NCBI GenBank assembly: GCA_017625065.1
Contig: JAGALS010000083.1
Span: 1-54,194 of the forward strand
DNA: 54,194 nucleotides
DNA from: Clostridia bacterium
GTDB lineage: Bacteria > Bacillota > Clostridia > Oscillospirales > CAG-272
Direction of reading: 5' to 3'
A program made the position numbers and the translations under genes. The notes under the pieces are model-generated. The model had not been told where the DNA came from and ran no database searches. It saw only the letters and a list, made by a program, of their open reading frames with translations. This document shows, in pieces, positions 1 through 8,858 of this stretch (positions within the stretch are counted from its first letter, which is position 1; each line of letters begins with the position of its first letter).

Positions 1-40
1 CATTTGTTACGAAACCCCGCTCAAGCGGTACTAAAACCAA

Positions 41-163
41 GCCTCCCTTGTGTAAAGGGAGGTGGCACGGCTTGCCGTGACGGAGGGATTGTAAAAAGCG
101 ATAATCTACACAAAACAATCCCTCAGTCAGCTTCGCTGACAGCTCCCTTTACACAAGGGAGCC
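41..163. repeat. Family 1 long palindromic repeat, copy 1
   Basis: The element is bounded by CTCCCTTGTGTAAAGGGAG-type ends, which are themselves hairpins and are inverted relative to each other. Inside are a TGACGGAGGGATTGT / ACAATCCCTCAGTCA inverted pair and a short variable centre. Related copies lie at 12329-12452, 43969-44115 and 54024-54147. No coding potential is seen. It looks like a small non-autonomous or REP-like element; this is inferred from structure and copy number. Confidence 0.85.
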
Positions 164-229
164 TTTGACACAAGATCATTCTACGCTGAATTTTTATTTG
201 CTTTCTGCTCATCGGCAAAGCCTTTATGG

Positions 230-254
230 AACCCCGCCACTATGGCGGGGTTTT
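230..254 (+). terminator. Rho-independent terminator of an unseen plus-strand unit
   Basis: An 8-bp stem (ACCCCGCC/GGCGGGGT) with a short loop is followed by TTTTCGTCTT. No plus-strand gene ends just upstream in the window, so it probably serves a transcript that starts outside it, or is a leftover. Confidence 0.5.
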
Positions 255-265
255 CGTCTTACAAC

Positions 266-294
266 AAAAGGGGCTGACCGTTTCGGTCAGCCCC
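266..294 (-). terminator. Terminator of the GH106-like gene
   Basis: On the minus strand GGGGCTGACCG and CGGTCAGCCCC form an 11-bp stem with a small loop, followed by TTTT. It lies 17 bp beyond the stop codon of the glycoside hydrolase gene. Confidence 0.8.
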
Positions 295-310
295 TGTATT
301 TTGGGAAAGC

Positions 311-3300
311 TCAAAGCAGCTTTTCCTTTTGGATTTTCAGCGCGATGCCTCTGAGTCCGCTGTCGATCAGGGCATAATCGTTGGTCCATTTTTCGCCGCT
401 TCGCACAAAGTTTCCGGGGCCGCAGCTGCTTGCGATCTTGGGTAGCTGATGCAACGGGCCGAACAGATTTTTTCTGGTTCCCACGACGGTGACGTCAATG
501 GGCGCGCCTGCCTTCACGGCTTCGGTCACGTCCGCCTCGTAGGGATCCCAGCCAAGCACCGTGGTCTTTCCAAGGGCCGTGACCTTCACGCAGCCGCCCG
601 TGTGCGAGACGGGGGAGAGCACGGTGCGATCGCCCGCGCTCGGGTCGATCAGCTTCGCGTAGCGATCCGCGGTGAGGTGATAGGTGACGCTGCCCGTGTA
701 GAAGGGCAGGCCGTATTCTTCCAAGTTTTTGCAGCCGATCTGCTTTGGCGGCACGGTCAGCGTGCACTTGTGGCCGTTGATCGCAACGCCGAAATCGCCG
801 ACCAGATAGAGCGCTTCTATGTTGGTGGTTCGCATAAAGGTGGGGGTTGCCGTCACCACGTTTTTGCCGAGCTTCAGCGCGCCGCTTGGGATCCTCATCC
901 GCTTGAAGCACTCGTCGATCCAGAAATCGTTGACGTCGTGACTCGAAAGCGCGACACCGTTGATGGCATAATGGTTCAGCTCGGGGCGCTCGCCCGCAAG
1001 ATACACGTCGCCGTGAGGCAGCGCCTCGATTTCAAATTCGTATGCAAGCTCAAGCTCGCCGTAAGCCTTTGCATCGTTTTTCTTTGCAAACCACGGCTGC
1101 AGCATCTCGCCGCCGCGGCGCTCAAGCCCGAGCGAGTCGCGAACGGCGCGGTCGGCTTTGAGGACCTCAAGCTCCTCGGAGAAGGCATCCCCCTGCCAGC
1201 GCCATTTGACGAAGTCAAGCACGCAAACGTTTTCTTCGTCCTTGCTAAAATCAAAGTCGCCGTCGATCACGGTGACCGACTCACTGACCGTTTCATACGC
1301 CTTTGCCGATGCAAGTGTCTCGTCCTTTTCGGGGGTGATGACAAAGCAACGCGTGCCCGCGGCTTCCAGCGATGTCTTCAAAAACAGGGTACCGTTCTGC
1401 CAGAATGCCGACGTTTCGATCAAATGGCGCGTGCCGTTTTCAAGATCCCATTCCTCGATTCTCTGATCGCTCGGTACCTTTATCGCGACGGTGAGAGCCT
1501 TTTTTGCGTTCTCGCGGTCGGTGTTCAGCAGCACGAACGCGTATCCGTTCTCGCCGAATTCTTTTCGCACCTGCACGAATACCTCTGCATCGGTCTTGCC
1601 GTCGGCATCGGTCACGCTGACGTATTCGTTTGAGCCTTCCCGTACCGCGGCAACGATGGCGGCTTCCTCGAAGGGCACGCAGACGCCGCGCGCGCTGAGC
1701 GCGGCGGGCGCGCTTGAAGCGACCGCATCCACGTAGGCAGGAACGTCGCCCGCGAAAATCACCTTGCCGCCAAGCTCCATAAAGCGCTCCAGAAGCGAGA
1801 GGGTAGAGGGGCGGATGGTCAGCATATTACCGACGATCACGACGTGATAGCATTGCTCGCCTACGCGAAGCACGGCGCGACCCGTTTCGTCCTGCTCGAC
1901 CGCCGCCATTTGCGCCATCATCTGCTCCTCGCCGTAATCGAAGTCGATCTGGTTGCCCGTGAGGATGTGGAAGAGCTTTGCGTAGCGATCTTCGTAGGGC
2001 GCAACGTCGGGCGAGAGATTGCGGATCCACGCTGCCCAGCCAAGATACGCCTGACACCACACCGACTCGATGGGGTTGAGCAGCAGCACGTCGCAGGCGG
2101 GCTTGCCTTCGGACATCACAAGCCCGAATCTGGCGAAGTAGTCTTCGACTTTAGGGTAATCGGCGTACCAGGGAGATTGATGCAGGATCGATGCGGGGTA
2201 GTCGCGCTTGGACTCACCCTCCATGGTGTACCACGACAGATGCTGACAGCGCAGATTGATGCCGAACAGCGCCTGCCAATCGCCCACCGCCTTGTGCGAT
2301 TTGAAGTTGAATTGCCAGCCCGTGCAGCCGTAAAGCTCGGAAAGCAGCCACTTTTTGCCAAGCTGCCTTGCGGCAGAGGAGAGCTGCTTGACAGCCCAAT
2401 AGGCGCGGCAATGCTCGGTGAGAATGTCTATACCGGGGTAGCCCATATGCTCGTAAAAGCGCATCAGAGAGCCGTTGGGAACCGTTTGATTCATCAGCGA
2501 ATCCTCGTGCAGCACGTGCCCCGTGAAGATCATATTATGCGCCTTACACCACGCGTTGATGGGCATTGCGAAGCGTTCGATAAACAGATTGTTCGCAAGG
2601 TCGATGTAGTGCAGCTTGATGCGTGCGACCTTCTCGCCCTTGTAGCGGTAGTAAAGCTCGGGCAGGATGGGGCGCGCGTCATAGCCGTATCTTTTTTCAA
2701 ATTCATCAAACAGGTCATCCGTCCAGCACATCGCGCAGGAGATCACGCCGTCCTGCTCTAGTCTGTTGTCAAGGCACTTTCCGCGATGCGGCTCGTCGGT
2801 GAAGATGCCCTTGATGGACGTACCGATGCGCTTGCCGCAACGGCGCACGTATTCCTCGTGCGTCATATCGATGAACTTTTGTGTCGCCTTCAGGCTCATC
2901 GTGTCGATGTAGGTCGTGCCGTTGTAGTTGGAGCTGCAGGGATCGGGAACGATCGCGAAGCGAAGCACCTTCCATTCGCCCGGCAGATCCTGTGCGTTCA
3001 AAGCTTTTTTGGTAGCCTCAATGGTAGCCGCCACGTCGGTGGCATCCTTGTCGAGCTCACGGTACGCCCACATATTGATGCCATCGATTTTGGCGATGTA
3101 AAGTGAGTAGGTGTCATCCAACGGCTCATACCGATCGCACGGAATTTCGTATACGTATAAGGATTTCATGCGATATTGGGGGTCTACGGTGACCTTTCCC
3201 CCCGCACTGCCCGAGGGCCAGCGATCCTCATCGTAAAGCCAGGCCTCCATACCGTCGCGCTCCGCGGCGTCGGCGACCTCGTTGATCAGGTCAAACCACT

Positions 3301-3493
3301 CGTCGCCCAGATACTCGGTGATCAGTCCGGTTCGGGAGTGCATAAAGTAGCCGCCAAGACCCATTTGCTTCATAATGCCTGCTTGTCTTGTCAGCTCCTC
3401 GCCGCGCAGCTCGCCGTTCCAAGCCCAAAAGGGCTTGCCGCGATAGGCGACCGAGGGGGAAACGAATTCTTTTTTTAACTGTTTTGCATTCAT
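311..3493 (-). CDS. Large GH106-like glycoside hydrolase (alpha-L-rhamnosidase type)
   Basis: The 1060-residue protein opens with the block typical of the large GH106-like hydrolases: FWAWNGEL near residue 21, then GLGGYFMHSRTGL and an acidic EAWLYDEDRWPSG segment. The middle probably forms the catalytic barrel and the C-terminal third a galactose-binding-like beta-sandwich. No signal peptide or membrane segment is visible, so it probably acts in the cytoplasm on imported rhamnose-containing oligosaccharides. The start was placed at 3493 because GAAAGGA precedes this ATG; the frame is open 71 codons further upstream but there overlaps dinB. It follows dinB by 31 bp and probably shares its transcript. 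The exact substrate cannot be read from sequence. Confidence 0.78.
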   Translation of the reverse strand: MNAKQLKKEFVSPSVAYRGKPFWAWNGELRGEELTRQAGIMKQMGLGGYFMHSRTGLITEYLGDEWFDLINEVADAAERDGMEAWLYDEDRWPSGSAGGKVTVDPQYRMKSLYVYEIPCDRYEPLDDTYSLYIAKIDGINMWAYRELDKDATDVAATIEATKKALNAQDLPGEWKVLRFAIVPDPCSSNYNGTTYIDTMSLKATQKFIDMTHEEYVRRCGKRIGTSIKGIFTDEPHRGKCLDNRLEQDGVISCAMCWTDDLFDEFEKRYGYDARPILPELYYRYKGEKVARIKLHYIDLANNLFIERFAMPINAWCKAHNMIFTGHVLHEDSLMNQTVPNGSLMRFYEHMGYPGIDILTEHCRAYWAVKQLSSAARQLGKKWLLSELYGCTGWQFNFKSHKAVGDWQALFGINLRCQHLSWYTMEGESKRDYPASILHQSPWYADYPKVEDYFARFGLVMSEGKPACDVLLLNPIESVWCQAYLGWAAWIRNLSPDVAPYEDRYAKLFHILTGNQIDFDYGEEQMMAQMAAVEQDETGRAVLRVGEQCYHVVIVGNMLTIRPSTLSLLERFMELGGKVIFAGDVPAYVDAVASSAPAALSARGVCVPFEEAAIVAAVREGSNEYVSVTDADGKTDAEVFVQVRKEFGENGYAFVLLNTDRENAKKALTVAIKVPSDQRIEEWDLENGTRHLIETSAFWQNGTLFLKTSLEAAGTRCFVITPEKDETLASAKAYETVSESVTVIDGDFDFSKDEENVCVLDFVKWRWQGDAFSEELEVLKADRAVRDSLGLERRGGEMLQPWFAKKNDAKAYGELELAYEFEIEALPHGDVYLAGERPELNHYAINGVALSSHDVNDFWIDECFKRMRIPSGALKLGKNVVTATPTFMRTTNIEALYLVGDFGVAINGHKCTLTVPPKQIGCKNLEEYGLPFYTGSVTYHLTADRYAKLIDPSAGDRTVLSPVSHTGGCVKVTALGKTTVLGWDPYEADVTEAVKAGAPIDVTVVGTRKNLFGPLHQLPKIASSCGPGNFVRSGEKWTNDYALIDSGLRGIALKIQKEKLL

Positions 3494-3524
3494 AACCGCA
3501 AATCCTTTCGCTTTACTGTAATGT

Positions 3525-4748
3525 TTAATCCTTATGATGATCCGTGCCGATCTCGGTGTTTTCATAGCATCCAAGGCGGATGCTGCCGTGGCCGTGCTTG
3601 AAGCGGATATCCGCCATCGTTTTTTCGACCGATTCCTGCTTGTCGTTTGTGCGCTCGGGGGTGGAGAAGATGTCAAGCTGTTCCTCGGTCTCGCCCGAGT
3701 CGACAAGCCCCGCGGCAGTGACGGTAAGGGCGCGGATGCTTGAACCGAAGCCCACCGCCTCGCGGATCAGCTCCATCGCGTGCTGTGAGAGCTCCTGCTG
3801 GAGCCACGTGGCGCGGCGCAGGGTGGTTTGGCGCTGAACGGTATGGAAATTCGGGTCTTTGATCTGTACCTGCACCACGGTGCATTTGCGGTCGGCGTCG
3901 CGCAGTCTTGCCGCCACCGAGTCGCACAGAGCTTGTACGCCCGCGCGGATCTCGTCAATACCTGCGATATCGCGCCGAAAGGTCATACCGTTGCCCACCG
4001 ATTTGGGCGCGGGACGGTCATAATAGGAGCGCACGGGCTCGTCGTCCAGGGCGTTTGCATAGCGCCAAAGCGTGTCGCCTGCCTCGCCAAGCCGTTTCGT
4101 CAGTGCCGCGCGGTCCGCGGCGGCAAGCTCGCCGATGGTGAAGATGCCCATTTTGGCCAGCGCCTCGGTGGTGCGCCTGCCCGCGAACAAAAGCGCGGAA
4201 ACGGGTAAAGGGTACGCCACGGCGCGGTAGGTCTTTCGGTCAATGACGGTGGTGGCATCGGGCTTTTTGTAGTCACTGCCGAGCTTTGCGAACACGCGGC
4301 AAAAGCTCACCCCCACCGAGATCGTGATGCCGATCTCGCGCTTCACGCGCTCGCGGATGGTGTCGGCAAGCTCTTTTGGAGATTTTCCGAACAGCCGCAT
4401 ACTGCCCGTCACGTCAAGAAAGGATTCGTCGATGCCAAAGGGATCGACAAGGTCGGTGTAATCCAGATAGATCGCGTTCACGCGTTTTGAAATTTCGGAA
4501 TACGCCTTGCGGTGGGGCAGAACGCAGACAAGATTCGGGCATTTTTGCTTGGCTTGCCAGATGGTCTCGGCGGTCTGGATGCCAAAGGCCTTCGCCTTTT
4601 CGTTTTTGGCAAGAATGATGCCGTGACGGCTTTCGGGGTCGCCCGTCACGACCATAGGGTAGCTTGCAAGCGACGGCTCGATCAGGGTCTCCACCGAAGC
4701 GAAAAAGCCGTTGCAGTCACAGTGCAATATCACGCGGTCGGAGTCCAT
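3525..4748 (-). CDS. dinB: Y-family DNA polymerase (DNA polymerase IV type)
   Basis: This 407-residue protein is a translesion polymerase that copies damaged templates with low fidelity. The palm carries HCDCNGFFASVE (residues 9-20, metal ligand D11, steric-gate position F16) and FGIDESFLDVT (residues 104-114, D107/E108). The SVGVSFCRVFAKLGSDYKKPD block is the usual Y-family fingers-to-thumb region, and a little-finger domain follows. The second Asp of the E. coli DMDCFF motif is Asn13 here, as in several clostridial homologues. ATG 4748 was chosen because AAAGGAGGG lies just upstream; a TTG at 4766 is in frame but coincides with this ribosome site. It sits 37 bp after the acetyltransferase gene. 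No beta-clamp motif was identified with confidence. Confidence 0.92.
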   Translation of the reverse strand: MDSDRVILHCDCNGFFASVETLIEPSLASYPMVVTGDPESRHGIILAKNEKAKAFGIQTAETIWQAKQKCPNLVCVLPHRKAYSEISKRVNAIYLDYTDLVDPFGIDESFLDVTGSMRLFGKSPKELADTIRERVKREIGITISVGVSFCRVFAKLGSDYKKPDATTVIDRKTYRAVAYPLPVSALLFAGRRTTEALAKMGIFTIGELAAADRAALTKRLGEAGDTLWRYANALDDEPVRSYYDRPAPKSVGNGMTFRRDIAGIDEIRAGVQALCDSVAARLRDADRKCTVVQVQIKDPNFHTVQRQTTLRRATWLQQELSQHAMELIREAVGFGSSIRALTVTAAGLVDSGETEEQLDIFSTPERTNDKQESVEKTMADIRFKHGHGSIRLGCYENTEIGTDHHKD

Positions 4749-4785
4749 TCCGAGCCCTCCTTTCAAAGAAAAATGTTACCGAAGA

Positions 4786-5514
4786 TCAGTCCAAAGCTGC
4801 AAGGAACGCGGTGCCGACGGGCACGCCGATGCCAACGCCAAAGCATTTGCCGTTCTCAGCGGCGCGGCGCAGCTCAAAGCGCTTGCCGCCAAGAAAAGCC
4901 GCCAAACGGGGTGCGAAAACGGGGTTTCCCCAATATTCTTTAAAGAGAATACCGCCGTTTGATCTTTCAAAGATCGCCACGGCTTCGCTGCCGTGCGCCA
5001 CCGTGCCGCCGCCGTTTTCGTAAAGCGATAGGAACTGCTCGGTCGGGCGGCAATGGGGCAGAGGTGCAAGAGAGTCGCGCAAGCGCAAAAATTCGGCGGT
5101 GGAAACGAGGCGCTCCGCGCCGCTTGGTGCGGCGGCTTCGCCTGTTTCGATCGCAATGGGCGAAAACGGGGCAAAGCCCACCTTGCCGTAGTAGTCAAAA
5201 AGGCTTTCTGACATCGGGCGCAGAAAAACAGGGTGCTCTGCGGCTTCTTGTAACAAGAGCTGCTTCGCAAGCCCCTTGCCGCGGTGATCGGGGTGCGTCG
5301 CCACCGCGTAAAGATAGCGCGCGTCCAGCGTGGCGTTGTCTATAATAATGGGATACGGTATCGAAAAAAGCATCGAGATCGGCTTCCCATTCTCGCAGAC
5401 CGTTCGCAAATATTCGGGGGCGTATCGGTCAAACATCGCCCGTGTGAAGGCTTCGGGCTCGCCGGGAAATGCCATATCGTAAAGCCGCATACAAGCGCTG
5501 AGAAAGGCGTCCAT
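4786..5514 (-). CDS. GNAT-family N-acetyltransferase
   Basis: The 242-residue protein has the acetyl-CoA binding signature of GNAT enzymes: LYAVATHPDHRGKGLAKQLL near residues 90-110, with the R/Q-x-x-G-x-G/A loop HRGKGLA. The length suggests a GNAT domain followed by a second, degenerate GNAT-like or sterol-carrier-like half. The substrate is not predictable. ATG 5514 is preceded by AAAGGAGAGC at good spacing. It is the first gene of the dinB transcript, with its own promoter at 5543-5571. Confidence 0.8.
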   Translation of the reverse strand: MDAFLSACMRLYDMAFPGEPEAFTRAMFDRYAPEYLRTVCENGKPISMLFSIPYPIIIDNATLDARYLYAVATHPDHRGKGLAKQLLLQEAAEHPVFLRPMSESLFDYYGKVGFAPFSPIAIETGEAAAPSGAERLVSTAEFLRLRDSLAPLPHCRPTEQFLSLYENGGGTVAHGSEAVAIFERSNGGILFKEYWGNPVFAPRLAAFLGGKRFELRRAAENGKCFGVGIGVPVGTAFLAALD

Positions 5515-5542
5515 TTTTGCTCTCCTTTTTTGTTGTATCCTT

Positions 5543-5571
5543 AGTATATCTTTTTTTGCCGCAAAGGTCAA
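5543..5571 (-). promoter_or_regulatory. SigA-type promoter for GNAT-dinB-GH106
   Basis: Minus-strand TTGACC (5566-5571) and TATACT (5543-5548) are separated by 17 bp. The predicted start of transcription falls about 20 nt before the GNAT ribosome site. Confidence 0.7.
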
Positions 5572-5587
5572 GAAAAAGGTAAAAAAA

Positions 5588-6697
5588 TCAAGAGGATTTT
5601 TCGGTATTTGTCAGCCGCCCCTTTCGGGCATCCTTGCGGAAGCGGTTGAGCGCCGCAAAGGAGTCGCCAAGGATCTCTCTGACCTTTGGATCAAGCCCCG
5701 CGTAAGAGGACAAAATGCGGCGAAAGCTCTGGATTTTGTTACCCGTTATGCCCGATACGGTCTCCTGATTGGTGCTTTCAAGGATGGTGAACAGCGCCTC
5801 GCCAAACTGCCGCTTGCGCTCGGGGCTGAGCTCACTCACGAAGCGGTCGACGATCGCTTCGGTCTCCTGTCCGAAGGCGGTGCGCTGATCGGTGTACTCA
5901 AAATCGGCACCCCGTATCTGCCAGGAATAGGCATCGTGCTGAAACAGCCCCATCGCGGCGCTTTTGACGATCATATAGTTGTTGTCGTGCTCCAACAGCA
6001 CCGCCACGATCGAGGATTCAGGCAGATAGGTGTGGATGCGGCTGCGCAGCGCGGCGTATTCGGGCGAGGAGACGGTATCGTCGCAAAACCCGGGGCCGTC
6101 GTTGTTGTAAACGGCGCGGATGCGGTGGCGGTATTCGGGGCCGCAATGCACCGCCGCGTACATCGCAAGGTTACCGCCCTTGGAATGTCCGCCGACAAAG
6201 ATGCGCCGCAAGGGGTGCGCCGCCGCCACCGCGCGCAGGTATTCCACCGCGCGAAGCTGGGCGGGGACGGGACATTCGTAGCTCATGCGAAAGTCCTCCT
6301 GCCAGCCGATCAGAGTGTCGTCGGTGCCCTCAAAGGCGACGAACAGGTTTTGCCCGGGGAGCAGCACGGTGATCGCCGCGAACTGCATCACACTTTCGGG
6401 GTCCAGCTCCTTTTGCGCCGCAAGCAAGCGCAAGGGCGCAAAGCGCGGCGTGCTTGCAAGTGTTTGCAACAGCTTTGTATGGTTGGCATCGGGGTTGACT
6501 TTTTTGGGGGGATCGGCGAAATACGCGCTTGCCGCATCCGAAAGTCGGATCGGCTCCTCGCGCGCCGAGGAAGGAACAAATCCCTCTAAACGTATGTAGG
6601 GCAGCATCGAAAAGATCAGCGCGTCGACGGGGCAAAGGGGCGCGTTACCAAAGGAGAGGTCGCCTCGCCAAGTGAGGTAGTCGAATATATTGCTCAT
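5588..6697 (-). CDS. DUF2974 (Mbeg1-like) alpha/beta-hydrolase
   Basis: The 369-residue protein matches the DUF2974 family common in Firmicutes: an N-terminal NIFDYLTWRGDLSF block (residues 3-16), FEGTDDTLIGWQEDF around residues 122-136, and the nucleophile elbow GGHSKGG (Ser172). The fold is that of a class-3 lipase; the natural substrate is unknown. There is no signal peptide. ATG 6697 has AAAGGAGGG upstream. A strong promoter precedes it and a separate one precedes the next gene, so it is at least partly autonomous. Confidence 0.88.
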   Translation of the reverse strand: MSNIFDYLTWRGDLSFGNAPLCPVDALIFSMLPYIRLEGFVPSSAREEPIRLSDAASAYFADPPKKVNPDANHTKLLQTLASTPRFAPLRLLAAQKELDPESVMQFAAITVLLPGQNLFVAFEGTDDTLIGWQEDFRMSYECPVPAQLRAVEYLRAVAAAHPLRRIFVGGHSKGGNLAMYAAVHCGPEYRHRIRAVYNNDGPGFCDDTVSSPEYAALRSRIHTYLPESSIVAVLLEHDNNYMIVKSAAMGLFQHDAYSWQIRGADFEYTDQRTAFGQETEAIVDRFVSELSPERKRQFGEALFTILESTNQETVSGITGNKIQSFRRILSSYAGLDPKVREILGDSFAALNRFRKDARKGRLTNTEKSS

Positions 6698-6734
6698 AAA
6701 AGCCCTCCTTTTTACAGATGAAATTTCTATATTT

Positions 6735-6763
6735 ATATTAACATATTCAAAAAACAGTGTCAA
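6735..6763 (-). promoter_or_regulatory. SigA-type promoter for the DUF2974 gene
   Basis: Minus-strand TTGACA (6758-6763), a 17-bp spacer and TAATAT (6735-6740). Confidence 0.7.
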
Positions 6764-6853
6764 GGTGAAGGCATTGGGAAATTACAGGAAAAGCACACCG
6801 TGGAGTGCCTGTGTAAAATTTGGCACTGATTGAATTAGCACCAATCGGCGAAT

Positions 6854-6957
6854 GCCTCGCCCTTTGGGAGAGGTGGCACGCGAAGCGTGGCGGAGAGGGC
6901 AAAGAGGGGGGAAAACCCTCTCACCCGCCTTGCGGGAGCTCTCCCAAAGGGAGAGCC
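6854..6957. repeat. Family 2 palindromic repeat, copy 1
   Basis: The ends read GCCTCGCCCTTTGGGAGAGG and CTCTCCCAAAGGGAGAGCC, so each end is an inverted repeat and the two ends also pair. Short hairpins (GCACGCGAAGCGTGGC) lie between. Relatives are at 12535-12872 and 47755-47852. Non-coding. Confidence 0.8.
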
Positions 6958-7003
6958 TTGTACTTGTTTTTCGCAAACTGTTTTATCATCACCGTAACAG
7001 GGC

Positions 7004-7033
7004 TTGACAAGCGATCTGCGAAATTGGTATAAT
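7004..7033 (+). promoter_or_regulatory. Promoter of tcdA
   Basis: TTGACA (7004-7009) and TATAAT (7028-7033) with an 18-bp spacer, both perfect consensus boxes, 28 bp before the start codon. Confidence 0.85.
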
Positions 7034-7061
7034 GGTTGCAACGAATCAAAAAGGAGCTGCT

Positions 7062-7772
7062 ATGGCAGAGCGTGAAGCATGGAGCGAGCGCACGGCGCTG
7101 CTCATCGAGAAAAAGGGAATAGAGCGACTTTCCGCCACCCGTGTGGCGGTATTTGGCGTTGGCGGCGTCGGTGGACACGTGGTCGAGGCGCTGGTGCGCG
7201 CAGGCGTTGGGGCGCTGGATCTGTTCGATCCCGATACCGTCAGCGTGACGAACCTGAACCGCCAGATCATAGCGTTACGCAGCACGGTGGGGCATTACAA
7301 GACCGACGTGGCGGCGGCGCGCGCAAGGGATATCAATCCTGACGTGAAAATTGAGACACGTCATATGTTTTACCTGCCCGAGAACGCCGACGAGGTCGAC
7401 CTCTCGGTCTATGATTATATCGTGGATGCCGTGGATACGGTCGCTGCGAAAATGGAGCTGATTCGTCGCTCGAAGGCGGCGGGTGTGCCCATCCTTTCCT
7501 GCATGGGAACGGGCAACAAGCTGGACCCCACGCGCTTGCGCGTGAGCGACATCGAAAAGACCTCGGTCTGCCCGCTTGCGCGTACCGTGAGAGGCCTTTG
7601 CCGCAAGGAGGGGATCAAAAAGGTCAAGGTTTTGTGGTCGTCCGAGTCACCCATTAAGGTGACAGTCCCCGCTGAGCACGGCAGACACGCACCGGGCAGC
7701 ATTTCCTTTGTGCCCGCGGCGGCAGGGCTTGTGATCGCCGCCGAGGTCATCAAAGATCTGCTTCGACAATAA
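7062..7772 (+). CDS. tcdA: tRNA threonylcarbamoyladenosine dehydratase (TcdA/CsdL, ThiF family)
   Basis: This 236-residue E1-like enzyme uses ATP to cyclise t6A at position 37 of ANN-decoding tRNAs to ct6A. The Rossmann nucleotide-binding loop is FGVGGVGGHV (31-40), the ribose-contacting Asp is in LFDPDTVS (56), and NLNRQI (64-69) with Lys80 forms the adenylation site. The C-terminal KTSVCPLARTVR and SSESP blocks are typical of the YgdL branch rather than of ThiF or MoeB. The start at 7062 follows AAAAAGGAGCTGCT. It is a single-gene unit with a consensus promoter; a repeat block follows. Confidence 0.93.
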   Translation: MAEREAWSERTALLIEKKGIERLSATRVAVFGVGGVGGHVVEALVRAGVGALDLFDPDTVSVTNLNRQIIALRSTVGHYKTDVAAARARDINPDVKIETRHMFYLPENADEVDLSVYDYIVDAVDTVAAKMELIRRSKAAGVPILSCMGTGNKLDPTRLRVSDIEKTSVCPLARTVRGLCRKEGIKKVKVLWSSESPIKVTVPAEHGRHAPGSISFVPAAAGLVIAAEVIKDLLRQ

Positions 7773-7779
7773 GCTGCGC

Positions 7780-7949
7780 GACACGTAGCCGCGAATGTAA
7801 CGCAAACCCGTAGGGACGTGGCGTACCACTTGCTTCGCAAGTCTCGACCGTCCGCCCAAGTTTGGCGGTATTTGCGTAGCAAATTGACGGTGTCAAACCG
7901 TCAAGACAAACTTGAGCTAACTCGCCGGTGGCGAGTTTGGTCCGCGACC
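7780..7949. repeat. 170-bp direct repeat, left copy
   Basis: This stretch recurs at 8351-8520 with about three mismatches. It contains short hairpins (ACTTGCTTCGCAAGT, ACTCGCCGGTGGCGAGT) and no plausible gene. The stretch from 7773 to 8795 has no coding sequence I can support; besides the repeats listed it holds a GGACAG...CTGTCC palindrome near 8008-8032, related to the tandem repeats at 15604. Confidence 0.9.
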
Positions 7950-8062
7950 AATAGTTTTTTGCATCTTTTGTTTTAAACATAGCCGATTGGGGTTCAATCC
8001 CGTTACGAACGGACAGTCGAGGACGCCTGTCCCTACAGGTAGGAGAGTAACGCAAATTTTGC

Positions 8063-8353
8063 GTCACCCTGAGCGGAGTGTGGAGCGATTGTTATGGAAT
8101 AGCGCAGTAATGCAACGACCCACACGGAGTCGAATTTTTGTTTTGCGTGATAGCAAAACAAAAACACGAACATCGTGAGTGGGGTCTCGCAACGACTTTT
8201 GATGGCTTTTGTAGCAAATGTAACTTTGCGCACGAGAGCTATTGTATATCCTTCGTAGATCCCGCTACGGCTGACGCCTTGCGCTTTTGCTCGTTTACTT
8301 CGTTGCACCTCGCAAAAGTTCGACTGCAGGCTACGCCCTCCGCTCAGGATGAC
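8063..8353. repeat. Interspersed element with GTCACCCTGAGCG / CGCTCAGGATGAC ends, copy A
   Basis: The 291-bp element is bounded by near-perfect inverted 13-bp ends. Its interior shares long stretches with copies at 22405-22715 (B), 33488-33795 (C) and 51138-51405 (D), including the conserved ATCCTTCGTAGATCCC-like core. It has no open reading frame of its own. The inverted termini suggest a miniature transposable element; no transposase is present in the window. Confidence 0.85.
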
Positions 8354-8520
8354 ACGTAGCCGTGAATGTAACGCAAACCCGTAGGGACGTGGCGTACCAC
8401 TTGCTTCGCAAGTCTCGACCGTCCGCCCAAGTTTGGCGGTATTTGCGTAGCAAATTGGCGGTGTCAAACCGTCAAGACAAACTTGAGCTAACTCGCCGGT
8501 GGCGAGTTTGGCCCGCGACC
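8351..8520. repeat. 170-bp direct repeat, right copy
   Basis: Near-identical to 7780-7949. It starts exactly at the right end of element A, so the two 170-bp copies bracket that element. Confidence 0.9.
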
Positions 8521-8544
8521 GACAAAGGAAAGGCGTACAAATTT

Positions 8545-8645
8545 GCCCTCCTCATCCACCAACTTTGTTGGTCTCCCGTGACGTTTGCACAGCGAACTCA
8601 ACGTTGTCGCAAACGCGACAACAGTCTCCGCTGGAGAAGGCGTGT
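8545..8645. repeat. Family 3 hairpin repeat (CCTCATCCACCAAC...CTCCGCTGGAGAAGG)
   Basis: It contains the CTCATCCACCAACTTTGTTGGT hairpin region and ends in CTCCGCTGGAGAAGG, motifs shared with 30844-30949, 35320-35395 and 50797-50931. Non-coding. Confidence 0.6.
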
Positions 8646-8795
8646 GAGGGCGAGTCCCCTACGGGCTTGTACATCGTTCGGTTGTTGCTTTGCCTCCCTC
8701 TCGGAGGGAGGCACTTTTCCGACGGCGAGGGGCGGAACGGAATGCGATGAAATAACCGACCGACGACCGCACCGTCCGAAATGTGTTAAAATATC

Positions 8796-8841
8796 AAAAA
8801 ACCGCACCGTTTGGCGATTTTCGTGCCAAACGGTGCGGGAT
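8796..8841 (-). terminator. Terminator of efp operon
   Basis: On the minus strand a 14-bp stem (CCGCACCGTTTGGC with its complement) closes a 9-nt loop and is followed by TTTTTTG. It lies directly after the small acidic protein gene. Confidence 0.85.
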
Positions 8842-8858
8842 TTTCTATTTTTAATGCA

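Noticed and set aside
1..40. End of a gene or tRNA at the left border
   Set aside because: Too short to judge; no clear frame or cloverleaf was seen.
449..1633. Long plus-strand open frame opposite the GH106-like gene
   Set aside because: It is a shadow frame on the opposite strand of a well-supported gene and has no recognisable domain.
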